A DNA stretch of 12,270 bases, taken from Clostridia bacterium (lineage in GTDB: Bacteria; Bacillota_A; Clostridia; Christensenellales; Aristaeellaceae). The DNA is taken from positions 1-12,270 of the forward strand of contig CAAEDZ010000239.1 of NCBI GenBank assembly GCA_900754775.1. Reading direction: 5' to 3'. Position numbers and translations under genes: made by a program. Positions 6,370 to 12,270 of this stretch are shown one piece after another. The number at the start of each line of letters is the position of its first letter. The first letter of the stretch is position 1. The notes under the pieces are model-generated. The model was not told the DNA's origin. It made no database searches and saw only the letters and a list, made by a program, of their open reading frames with translations.

Positions 6370-6965
6370 ACGCTTCCCCGCCCCATGGACGGTCGCGCAC
6401 ACGCCTCGATCACGGCGGCGACTGTTTCAACAGAGTCCTGGCAATCGGCCGCAAGCCACGCTTTGATGATGGCCATGATCCCCTCTATGTAGTAGGCGGT
6501 ATAATATCCCCAAAGGGCGCTGGGGACGCCAAAGCGCTTCAGGATCGGCTCAACGATGTATTCCTTGATATATCCGAATCTCCTGTCCGCCTGCATCACC
6601 CGGGGCGTTCGGAACACTGCCCGGTAAAGGTCTCTGTTTTCGCGGACGAAGCGCAAATACGGGTGCAGATAGTCGCGCGTGATGAGGACGAGGTCGGATA
6701 GATCGGCAGAATCGACTCTCCCGGCGATCCCTTTGGTGTCCTCCGAAAAACAGGACAGGAATCGTTGCCCTACGGTCTCGACCGCCTCGTCGATCAGGTC
6801 GGCGATCGTTTCATAGTGGAGGTAGAATGTAGACCTGTTCACGCCCGCCTTCTCGCAGATCTCCTTCACGGTGATATATTCCAGATCTTTTTCCTTCAAC
6901 AAGGAGATCAGCGCCTCGTCCATGCAGAGGGCGGTATGAAAATACTTGCTTTTCGATCTGTTCAC
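6366..6965 (-). CDS. TetR/AcrR-family transcriptional regulator
   Basis: A 199-residue regulator. The N-terminal helix-turn-helix is ITVKEICEKAGVNRSTFYLH (31-50), preceded by the usual helix FHTALCMDEALISLLKEK. The C-terminal half (about 90-190) is helical and resembles the TetR_C_8-like ligand domains of Firmicutes regulators (RDYLHPYLRFVRENRDLYRAVF). The start is taken as GTG at 6965, 9 bases after GAGGAGGG (6982-6975); the upstream frame is inside the previous gene and an ATG at M15 would cut into the first helix. It starts 22 bases after the 119-residue membrane protein gene and ends in an ATGA overlap with the next membrane protein. A palindrome at the operon's promoter is the likely binding site. 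The ligand is unknown. Confidence 0.9.
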   Translation of the reverse strand: MNRSKSKYFHTALCMDEALISLLKEKDLEYITVKEICEKAGVNRSTFYLHYETIADLIDEAVETVGQRFLSCFSEDTKGIAGRVDSADLSDLVLITRDYLHPYLRFVRENRDLYRAVFRTPRVMQADRRFGYIKEYIVEPILKRFGVPSALWGYYTAYYIEGIMAIIKAWLAADCQDSVETVAAVIEACARPSMGRGSV

Positions 6966-6987
6966 GCGATACCGCCCTCCTCGTTCC

Positions 6988-7347
6988 TTACTCCGCTGCT
7001 TCGCTGATCTCTTTGGCAAGCTGCACGATCTCAAAGGCATACTTGCGCTTGCCGCTTTCCAGCAATTTTTGATAGACGGGATAGTTGACGCCCATACCGA
7101 CAAAACCGATCACACCCACGGCGATCCCCACGATCATCGCGCCGGGACCTCCATTGCCCAGCACGCCCATGGACAGGCACATCCCCACGCCCAATACCAG
7201 CGTCATGACGATGCCAAAGGCGTAGGTAAAGATGTTCGCCTTGCGCTTGGCTTTCCTGTCCAATTTTTTCAGGGCGACTACTTTGGAGGTGTTCTTGGGC
7301 GCGTACTCGTTTGCGATCGCCTCGGCAAATATCCTGTCTGTGTTCAT
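6988..7347 (-). CDS. Two-helix membrane protein of unknown function
   Basis: A 119-residue protein with a charged N-terminal part (IANEYAPKNTSKVVALKKLD, 11-30), two membrane helices (about 39-61 and 68-90) in a hairpin, and a basic C-terminal amphipathic stretch (SGKRKYAFEIVQLAKEI). The start ATG at 7347 is set by GAGGAG (7360-7355) seven bases upstream; an ATG at 7353 is too close to it. I recall similar Firmicutes proteins carrying a database label dihydropteridine reductase, but no Rossmann motif is present and I do not accept that. First gene of an operon with TetR and a second membrane protein; function unknown. Confidence 0.8.
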   Translation of the reverse strand: MNTDRIFAEAIANEYAPKNTSKVVALKKLDRKAKRKANIFTYAFGIVMTLVLGVGMCLSMGVLGNGGPGAMIVGIAVGVIGFVGMGVNYPVYQKLLESGKRKYAFEIVQLAKEISEAAE

Positions 7348-7387
7348 ATCCATTCTCCTCAAGTCTCTTTATTTCAGCGCTTGCTGA

Positions 7388-7403
7388 TGGTATAAGCATA
7401 CCA
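7388..7403. promoter_or_regulatory. Palindrome over an extended -10, candidate TetR operator
   Basis: TGGTAT and ATACCA (7388-7393 and 7398-7403) form a 16-bp palindrome with a 4-base centre, the size of a TetR-family operator. On the minus strand it contains TGGTATGCT (7403-7395), an extended -10 (TGn plus TATGCT). No good -35 is seen (TTCCAT at the expected place). The rest of the gap 7348-7484 shows no convincing terminator or gene. Confidence 0.5.
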
Positions 7404-7484
7404 GTCCGCCGGAGAAAATGGAACGACACATCCGGGCGTTTGCGTTGATTTCAGTGATTAGAGGGCATTTGTCCCTTGCAAGCG

Positions 7485-8126
7485 CTATCCGCCCCGGGCT
7501 ACGTCCCCCATCGCTTTTTCCAACGCCTGATAAAATCTGGCGATGTGCAGTCCGTCCACCAGCGCGTGGTGGCAAAGCACGGAGAGGGGCAGGAGCGTTT
7601 GTTCGCCCTGCTGGAAGTACTTTCCCCAGGTGATGCGCGGGTTGCTGTCCGCGGGGTGGGGCGTGGGCTGGATGAGCGATGTGTAGGAGAGCCACGGCAG
7701 CGTGGAGATAAAGAGCTTGTCGAGCGCCTCCTCCGCGTCCTCGTCGATGCCGCCGCGCTGTTTCGCCGCCTCCTGTTCGCGCTGCGCATAGAGGATATAG
7801 TCCGCGAAGGGCATGTCCGCGCGCAATGTGCAGTAGCAATAGGTGCCGTCCTCCAGCGCCACGGTGTGCGAGGTCGGGCAGTGGTCAAATTGGGCGATCC
7901 CCTCCCCCACGATCCGCTGGCGGAACTCGGGGACGCTGTTGGCCGCTTGCGCCGCGCAGTAGCAAATGGTGAGGAAAAAGGGCAGCTTTTCCGCCTTGAC
8001 TTTGGCAAGCAGGGCGGTAATGTCCACATTCGCGGTCAGGCCGACATAGGGGCAGGCCATGGCGCGGAAGTAGTCGAAGTGGGCTTTGCGCCTGTAGGCG
8101 GACATATCGAGCGTCTTATAGGGCAT
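7485..8126 (-). CDS. CatA-like chloramphenicol acetyltransferase-family protein
   Basis: Acetyl-CoA-dependent O-acetyltransferase of the chloramphenicol acetyltransferase (CatA) family, cytoplasmic and trimeric in known members. Its 213 residues match the family length. Visible signatures: N-terminal YRRKAHFDYF (11-20), TSHTV, TLPWLSYTS with the conserved Ser near 147, NPRITWGKYF (162-171), and the active-site motif HHALVDG with catalytic H187 and D191. The start is ATG at 8126, five bases after AGGAGGA (8138-8132); it overlaps the 3' end of the GNAT gene by 11 bases. Many chromosomal CatA-like proteins in Clostridia have not been shown to confer resistance, so a true resistance role is uncertain. 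Pairing with a GNAT may be metabolic or detoxifying. Confidence 0.88.
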   Translation of the reverse strand: MPYKTLDMSAYRRKAHFDYFRAMACPYVGLTANVDITALLAKVKAEKLPFFLTICYCAAQAANSVPEFRQRIVGEGIAQFDHCPTSHTVALEDGTYCYCTLRADMPFADYILYAQREQEAAKQRGGIDEDAEEALDKLFISTLPWLSYTSLIQPTPHPADSNPRITWGKYFQQGEQTLLPLSVLCHHALVDGLHIARFYQALEKAMGDVARGG

Positions 8127-8640
8127 GCGTATCCTCCTCCCGAACAAGGGCGTACAGCTTCATATCCAGCACTTCGCCGTTTTTGACCGCGTTTTTTCGC
8201 AGCGTGCCCTCCAGTTGAAAGCCCGCCTTTTCCAGCACGCGGCAGGAGGCGGCGTTGCGGGCGAAGGGTTCGGCGTAAATGCGCAGTATATCCGTGTCGG
8301 CAAACACGCGCGAGCAGGCCTGCCGCACGGCGCGGGTGGCATAGCCCCTGCCCCAGAAAGCGCGGCCGAGATAGTAGCCCAGCTCCGCCGTGCGAAAATG
8401 GACGTTGACGCCGCGATACAGGGCAATGCTGCCGATGACGACGTCGTTTTCGACGATGGCGAAAGCAAACGTCTTCTCCCTGTCCGCGGCCAACATGGCG
8501 GCGATGAACGCTTCCGCGTCGCGCACGGTGTAGGGAAAGGGGATGCCGTCCCGCAGACTGTCAAGAACGGCCCGGTCGTTGAGCAGCGCCGCCAGCGCGT
8601 ATTTATCCTCCATGCGCCACTTGCGCAAGACGCTTTCCAT
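8116..8640 (-). CDS. GNAT-family N-acetyltransferase (RimJ/RimL-like)
   Basis: Acetyl-CoA-dependent N-acetyltransferase, 174 residues, cytoplasmic. It follows the RimJ/RimL (Acetyltransf_3) layout: N-terminal LRKWRMEDKYALAALLND, central beta strands ending ELGYYLGRAFWGRGYATRAV (86-105) with the acetyl-CoA pyrophosphate loop WGRGYAT, and the late motif NAASCRVLEKAGFQLEGTLR (129-148). The start is ATG at 8640, after a GGGGGAG ribosome site (about six bases upstream); the frame upstream of it crosses the promoter. The gene overlaps the CatA-like gene by 11 bases and is the first of a two-gene operon. The substrate (a protein N-terminus, an aminoacyl compound or an antibiotic) cannot be read from sequence. 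Confidence 0.9.
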   Translation of the reverse strand: MESVLRKWRMEDKYALAALLNDRAVLDSLRDGIPFPYTVRDAEAFIAAMLAADREKTFAFAIVENDVVIGSIALYRGVNVHFRTAELGYYLGRAFWGRGYATRAVRQACSRVFADTDILRIYAEPFARNAASCRVLEKAGFQLEGTLRKNAVKNGEVLDMKLYALVREEDTHAL

Positions 8641-8664
8641 CGCTTCTCCCCCGCATTTTGCTCC

Positions 8665-8673
8665 ATTGTACCA
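8665..8673 (-). promoter_or_regulatory. Extended -10 promoter of the GNAT-CatA operon
   Basis: On the minus strand TGGTACAAT (8673-8665) is an extended -10 element. The -35 region 17 bases upstream reads TTCCCT, a weak match. Transcription would start about 18 bases before the GNAT start codon. Confidence 0.5.
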
Positions 8674-8705
8674 CATTCTCTGGCGGGAGGGAAGCGGAAG
8701 ATGCG

Positions 8706-8739
8706 AAAACGGCGGACGCGCGTTTGCGTCCGCCGTTTT
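8706..8739 (-). terminator. Intrinsic terminator after isocitrate dehydrogenase
   Basis: A perfect 14-bp hairpin (8706-8719 with 8726-8739), core CGGCGGACGC, with a 6-base loop and four T at the end of either strand. It starts 12 bases after the isocitrate dehydrogenase stop codon and closes the GntR-aconitase-dehydrogenase operon, insulating the GNAT promoter just downstream. Confidence 0.9.
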
Positions 8740-8750
8740 GGGGCGTGGGG

Positions 8751-9896
8751 TCAGGAAAGCGTTTTGAGCGTTTCCAGCAAATAATCGCCAAATTCGCGGC
8801 AGGTGGCGCCGGTCTTGTCGCCGGAGACGGCCACTTTTTTCTCCGTTTCGCAGCAAATTTCCAGCGCCTTGCCCAGTCTGGCGGCGGCTGCGGCGCGGCC
8901 GATGTGGGAAAGCATCAGCTGCGCGGCGCGCAATATGCTCTCCGGGTTGGCGTAGTCGCCCAGCCCTTCCTCGATCATGCGCGGCGCGGTGCCGTGGACG
9001 GCCTCAAACATGGCGTAGCGGTCGCCGAGGTTGGCGCTGCCCGCCGTGCCTACGCCGCCCTGCAACTGCGCGGCCTCGTCGGTGATGATGTCGCCGTAGA
9101 GGTTGGGGAGGATGAAGACCTCGAAGCGGGAGCGGATGGCGGGGTTGACGAGGTTGGCGGTCATGATGTCGATGTACCAGTCCTCGACCTCCATCTCCGG
9201 GTAGTCCTTCGCCACCTCGTGGCAGATGGCGGTGAACTTGCCGTCGGTCTTTTTCATGATGTTGGCCTTGGTGACGATGGCGACGTTCCTTTTGCCATTC
9301 TTGCGCGCGAACTCGAAGGCGGCGCGGGCGATGCGGCGCGTGCCGGCGTCGGTGATGACCTTGAAGTCCATGGCCAGACCGGGAAGTTCGACGCCGCGGC
9401 TGCCGAGGGCGTATTCGCCCTCGGTGTTCTCGCGGAAGAACGTCCAGTCCACGCCCTCCTCCGGGATGCGCACGGGGCGCACGTTGGCGTAGAGGTCGAG
9501 GGCGCGGCGCAGGGCGACGTTGGCGCTCTCCAGCGTGCCGCCCTTGGGGGTGGTGGTGGGGCCTTTGAGGAGGACGTCGCAGCCCTTGATGGCCGCAAGC
9601 ACTTCGGCGGGCACAGCCTCGCCGCGCGCAAGGCGGTTTTCGATGGTCAGGCCGTCGATGGGGCGCAGTTCCAGCGTGCCGGCGGCGATCTCGTCCGCGA
9701 GCAGGGCTTCCAGCACGCGCGCGGCCTCGTTTACGATGATGGGGCCAATGCCGTCGCCGCCGACAATGCCGACGACCGTCCTGGGGTTCGCCGCCTTGTC
9801 CTGCGCGGAGGCGCTTTCCATGCGTTCCACGCGGCGGAGTTGTTCTTCCAGAAGGGCGCGGAAATGTTCCACGGCCCGTTCGATCTGCGCGTTCAT
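8751..9896 (-). CDS. Isocitrate dehydrogenase (isocitrate/isopropylmalate dehydrogenase family)
   Basis: Oxidative decarboxylation of isocitrate to 2-oxoglutarate, cytoplasmic; 381 residues. Substrate choice is read from S124, N126, R130 and R140 in LESANVALRRALDLYANVRP, which align with S113, N115, R119 and R129 of E. coli isocitrate dehydrogenase; isopropylmalate enzymes lack this Ser-Asn pair. R155, Y162 (FRENTEGEY), K210 (TKANIMK), D243 and metal ligands D269/D273 are all present. Cofactor: the adenine-pocket positions after HGTAP are R306-M307, not Lys-Tyr (NADP) or Asp-Ile (NAD), and the Tyr/Arg of the E. coli NADP site appear missing, so NAD seems more likely. About 38 extra N-terminal residues form a charged helix (VEHFRALLEEQLRRVERM). 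The ATG overlaps the aconitase stop as ATGA, with AGGGAGGG upstream. The adjacent aconitase supports the assignment. Confidence 0.88.
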   Translation of the reverse strand: MNAQIERAVEHFRALLEEQLRRVERMESASAQDKAANPRTVVGIVGGDGIGPIIVNEAARVLEALLADEIAAGTLELRPIDGLTIENRLARGEAVPAEVLAAIKGCDVLLKGPTTTPKGGTLESANVALRRALDLYANVRPVRIPEEGVDWTFFRENTEGEYALGSRGVELPGLAMDFKVITDAGTRRIARAAFEFARKNGKRNVAIVTKANIMKKTDGKFTAICHEVAKDYPEMEVEDWYIDIMTANLVNPAIRSRFEVFILPNLYGDIITDEAAQLQGGVGTAGSANLGDRYAMFEAVHGTAPRMIEEGLGDYANPESILRAAQLMLSHIGRAAAAARLGKALEICCETEKKVAVSGDKTGATCREFGDYLLETLKTLS

Positions 9897-11824
9897 TGTT
9901 TGCCCTCCCTGGTGTAGGCCAGCAGTCCGCCATCGCGCAATATCTCGCGCTGGCGCGGCGAGAGCTCGCAGGCGAGAGCAAAGGTCGCACCCGTGGTCTT
10001 GTCCGTGAGCGTGAACTTGCCGCTTGCGAGGCCGGCAAAAATGCCGGAGATGGTCAGGTCATCGCCCTGCGTGAGGCGGTCGTAGTCGTCGGCGTTCACA
10101 AACGTCAGCGGCAGGATGCCGTAGTTGATGAGGTTGGCGGCGTGGATGCGGGCGAAGCTCTTGGCCACCACCGCGCGCACGCCCAGATACATCGGCACCA
10201 GCGCCGCGTGTTCGCGCGAAGAGCCCTGCCCGTAGTTGGCCCCGCCGACGATGATGGAGCGCCCCGCGGCTTTGGCGCGCTGGGGGAACGTTTCATCGCA
10301 GACGGTGAAGCAGAACTCGGAGAGCTTGGGCACGTTGGAGCGGTACGGCAGTATCTTCGCGCCGGCGGGCATGATGTGGTCGGTGGTGATGTTGTCGCCC
10401 ACCTTGAGGGTCAACGGGGCGCTGATCTCGTCCTTAAGCGGCTCGCCCAGCGGCATGGGGCGGATGTTGGGTCCGCGCACGACCTCGACGGACTTGGCTT
10501 CCTCAGAGCTGGCGGGCAGAAGCACGCCGCTGTCGTCGATGGAGAAGCGCTCGGGCAGTTGCACTTCGGGATACTCGCCCAGTTCGCGCGGGTCGGCGAT
10601 GTGGCCGAGGATGGCGCTGGCGGCGGCAACTTCCGGCGAGGCGAGGTAGACCTGCGCGTCTCGGGTGCCGCTGCGGCCCTCGAAGTTGCGGTTGAACGTG
10701 CGCACGGAGACGCCGCCGGAATTGGGGGAGAAGCCCATGCCGATGCAGGGCCCGCAGGCGCATTCCAGCACGCGCGCGCCGCTGGCGAGGATGTCCGCGA
10801 GCGCGCCGCAGGCGGAGAGCATTTGCAAGACCTGCCTTGAGCCGGGGGAGATGGAGAGGCTGACGGTGGGGGCCACCGTTCTGCCCTTTAAGATGGCCGC
10901 CACGCGCAGAAGGTCGCGCAGCGAGGAGTTGGTGCAGGAGCCGACGCAGACCTGATCGACGCGCACATCTTCAAGTTCGCGCGCCGCCTTGACGTTGTCC
11001 GGCGAATGCGGGCAGGCGCACAGCGGTTCGAGCGCGGAAAGGTCTATGTCGATAATGCGGTCGTAGGTGGCGTCCGGGTCGCTGGCGAGGGGCGTGAAGT
11101 CCTCTTCCCGGCCCTGCGCGCGCAGAAATTCGCGCGTCACCTCGTCGGCGGGGAAGATGGACGTGGTCGCGCCCAGTTCGGTGCCCATGTTGGTGATGGT
11201 GGCGCGCTCGGGGACGGAGAGCGTTTGAATGCCCTCGCCGCCCCACTCGATGATCGCCCCGCGGCCGCCGCGCACGGAGAGGATGCGGAGAATTTCGAGG
11301 CTTATATCCTTGGCGCTGACCCACGGGGGCAGCTTGCCGGTGAGGTTGACCTTGAACATGCGCGGCATGTTGATGTAATAGGCGCCGCCGGCCATGGCCA
11401 CGGCCACGTCCATGCCGCCCGCGCCCATGGCCAGCATGCCCAGCGCGCCGCCGGTGGGCGTGTGGCTGTCCGAGCCGATGAGCGTCTTGCCCGGCTTGCC
11501 GAAGCGCTCCAAATGTACCTGATGGCAGATGCCGTTGCCGGGGCGGGAAAAGCGCACGCCGTATTTGTGCGCCACGGTCTGGATAAAGCGGTGGTCGTCG
11601 GCGTTTTCAAAGCCGCACTGGAGGGTGTTGTGGTCGATATAGGCCACGGAAAGCTCGGTGCGCACGCGCGGCACGTCCATGGCCTCCAAAGCGAGGTAGG
11701 CCATGGTGCCGGTGGCGTCCTGCGTGAGGGTCTGGTCGATGCGCAGGCCGATCTCGGCGCCGGGGGTCATTTCGCCGCTGACGAGATGGGCCTTGATGAT
11801 CTTTTGCGCGATGGTATAGCCCAT
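9893..11824 (-). CDS. Aconitate hydratase, Aquifex type
   Basis: Interconverts citrate and isocitrate through cis-aconitate with a [4Fe-4S] cluster, cytoplasmic. The 643-residue length is much shorter than AcnA (about 890) and matches the short, Aquifex-type putative aconitases also found in Clostridia. Cluster cysteines are C297 (VGSCTNSS), C357 and C360 (CACGPCIGMG). SDSHTPTGGALG (118-129) and SVRGGRG are typical of the core, while TTDHIMPAG (480-488) and YGQGSSREHAALVP (531-544) mark the C-terminal swivel domain with the substrate-binding Ser/Arg. The start ATG at 11824 comes one base after the GntR stop codon, with GGAGGTGA in the end of that gene as ribosome site. The 3-isopropylmalate dehydratase family is related, but that enzyme has separate subunits or a shorter chain; context with isocitrate dehydrogenase favours aconitase. 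Confidence 0.92.
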   Translation of the reverse strand: MGYTIAQKIIKAHLVSGEMTPGAEIGLRIDQTLTQDATGTMAYLALEAMDVPRVRTELSVAYIDHNTLQCGFENADDHRFIQTVAHKYGVRFSRPGNGICHQVHLERFGKPGKTLIGSDSHTPTGGALGMLAMGAGGMDVAVAMAGGAYYINMPRMFKVNLTGKLPPWVSAKDISLEILRILSVRGGRGAIIEWGGEGIQTLSVPERATITNMGTELGATTSIFPADEVTREFLRAQGREEDFTPLASDPDATYDRIIDIDLSALEPLCACPHSPDNVKAARELEDVRVDQVCVGSCTNSSLRDLLRVAAILKGRTVAPTVSLSISPGSRQVLQMLSACGALADILASGARVLECACGPCIGMGFSPNSGGVSVRTFNRNFEGRSGTRDAQVYLASPEVAAASAILGHIADPRELGEYPEVQLPERFSIDDSGVLLPASSEEAKSVEVVRGPNIRPMPLGEPLKDEISAPLTLKVGDNITTDHIMPAGAKILPYRSNVPKLSEFCFTVCDETFPQRAKAAGRSIIVGGANYGQGSSREHAALVPMYLGVRAVVAKSFARIHAANLINYGILPLTFVNADDYDRLTQGDDLTISGIFAGLASGKFTLTDKTTGATFALACELSPRQREILRDGGLLAYTREGKQ

Positions 11825-11825
11825 G

Positions 11826-12270
11826 TCACTTCACCTCCAGAGAGCGGATGCTGTTGCGGGCGTTGACCGTGTGGTACAGCACCAGCCGCTCGGCCTCGTC
11901 CGGGTCGTGGGCGGCCACAGCCTCGTAGATGGCCTTGTGTTCGGCGTAGGATTCCTTGGCGCGGCCCGCGTGGCCGATGGACACCTTGCGGTAGCGCACG
12001 ATCTTGCGGTGCAGGGGCGCAAGGGTATCATAGAGTACGAGGCTGCCGCTCAGGCGGTAGAGCATATCGTGGAAGTGGTTGTCGGCGTCGATGATGCTGT
12101 CGCTGTCTTCCTTGATGGTGAAGAACTCCTGCATGTCGAGGATGCGTTTGAGTTCATCAAGCTGTTCCGGCTTGGCGCGGTCGGCGGCGCGGCGGGCGGC
12201 GAGGCCCTCCACGCGGGAGCGTATCTCGTAGATGTCCTCGATGTCGCGCATGTCCAGACCGACCACGCGC
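11826..12270 (-). CDS. GntR-family regulator, FCD (FadR) subgroup, 5' end outside window
   Basis: C-terminal ligand-binding part of a GntR/FadR-type regulator; 147 residues are visible and the frame runs off the right end, where the winged helix DNA-binding domain must lie (whole proteins are about 220-240 residues). The all-helical FCD domain is shown by IYEIRSRVEGLAARRAAD, then DADNHFHDML, AEHKAIYEAVAAHD and LYHTVNAR, which supply the Asp and His residues that bind a metal in this family. A GTG at 12266 is not a real start. The stop is one base before the aconitase start, so it is the leading gene, or one of the leading genes, of this operon. FCD regulators often sense carboxylates; citrate, isocitrate or 2-oxoglutarate would fit here as inference. 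Confidence 0.9.
   Translation of the reverse strand, partial: RVVGLDMRDIEDIYEIRSRVEGLAARRAADRAKPEQLDELKRILDMQEFFTIKEDSDSIIDADNHFHDMLYRLSGSLVLYDTLAPLHRKIVRYRKVSIGHAGRAKESYAEHKAIYEAVAAHDPDEAERLVLYHTVNARNSIRSLEVK

Noticed and set aside
5558..6400. N-terminal extension of the DUF3796 protein to about 404 residues
   Set aside because: The upstream part is the six-helix membrane protein gene in another frame and crosses a clear promoter; the ATG at 5557 has an ideal ribosome site.
6966..7103. N-terminal extension of the TetR regulator
   Set aside because: This part lies within the previous membrane protein gene; GTG at 6965 has a good ribosome site and gives the normal family length.
6988..7347. 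Dihydropteridine reductase label for the two-helix membrane protein
   Set aside because: No nucleotide-binding fold or catalytic motif is visible; the protein is a short membrane hairpin.
7461..7475. Small AGGG/CCCT hairpin after the CatA-like gene as a terminator
   Set aside because: Stem of only four to five pairs with a 7-base loop and no T run.
8658..9917. Open frame of 419 codons on the plus strand opposite isocitrate dehydrogenase
   Set aside because: Ala/Gly/Val-rich shadow without family motifs; the minus-strand frame is an intact dehydrogenase.
9896..11866. Long plus-strand open frames opposite aconitase
   Set aside because: Compositional shadows; no ribosome sites or recognisable domains.
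1..12270. CRISPR array, transposase, integrase, tRNA or rRNA
   Set aside because: No regularly spaced repeats, no mobile-element genes and no recognisable RNA genes on either strand.

Overview
The window looks like chromosomal DNA from a GC-rich member of the Clostridia (gut-type Firmicutes). This is inferred from strong AGGAGG-type ribosome binding sites, a DUF3796-type membrane protein paired with a small XRE regulator, an XRE-AbrB fusion regulator next to an ABC-2 transporter, and a CatA-like acetyltransferase. No rRNA, tRNA, CRISPR array or transposase was found. The genes are tightly packed: no gene-free stretch exceeds about 160 bases.

Left end, plus strand (1-2875): the 3' part of an L-fucose isomerase-like enzyme is followed after 14 bases by an FGGY sugar kinase. 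The pair ends at a strong intrinsic terminator. It reads as the end of a sugar-use operon (aldose to ketose to ketose phosphate); the sugar is unknown.

Middle, minus strand (about 2934-7403): three consecutive small operons each couple a transcription regulator to one or more membrane proteins. (a) An XRE-AbrB regulator, an ABC ATPase and an ABC-2 permease form a visibly AT-richer block, flanked by an imperfect 24-bp direct repeat. (b) A DUF3796 membrane protein and a 69-residue XRE regulator follow a good sigma-A type promoter, whose -10 lies in a long dyad. (c) A two-helix membrane protein, a TetR regulator and a six-helix membrane protein follow a promoter whose probable -10 lies inside a short palindrome. 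Adjacent genes overlap by 1-17 bases or lie about 22 bases apart, which suggests translational coupling.

Next, minus strand (7485-8640): a GNAT acetyltransferase overlaps a CatA-like chloramphenicol acetyltransferase-family protein, preceded by an extended -10 promoter.

Right end, minus strand (8706-12270): a GntR/FCD regulator (5' end outside the window), an Aquifex-type aconitase and an isocitrate dehydrogenase run nearly without gaps and end at a 14-bp terminator hairpin. Aconitase and isocitrate dehydrogenase would carry citrate to 2-oxoglutarate, the oxidative half-TCA branch used for glutamate synthesis. The regulator probably senses a carboxylate of this route.

The most interesting parts are the regulator-plus-membrane-protein modules with visible candidate operators, the repeat-flanked ABC module, the unusual cofactor-site residues of the isocitrate dehydrogenase, and the atypical FGGY kinase. 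I see no single clearly new system.
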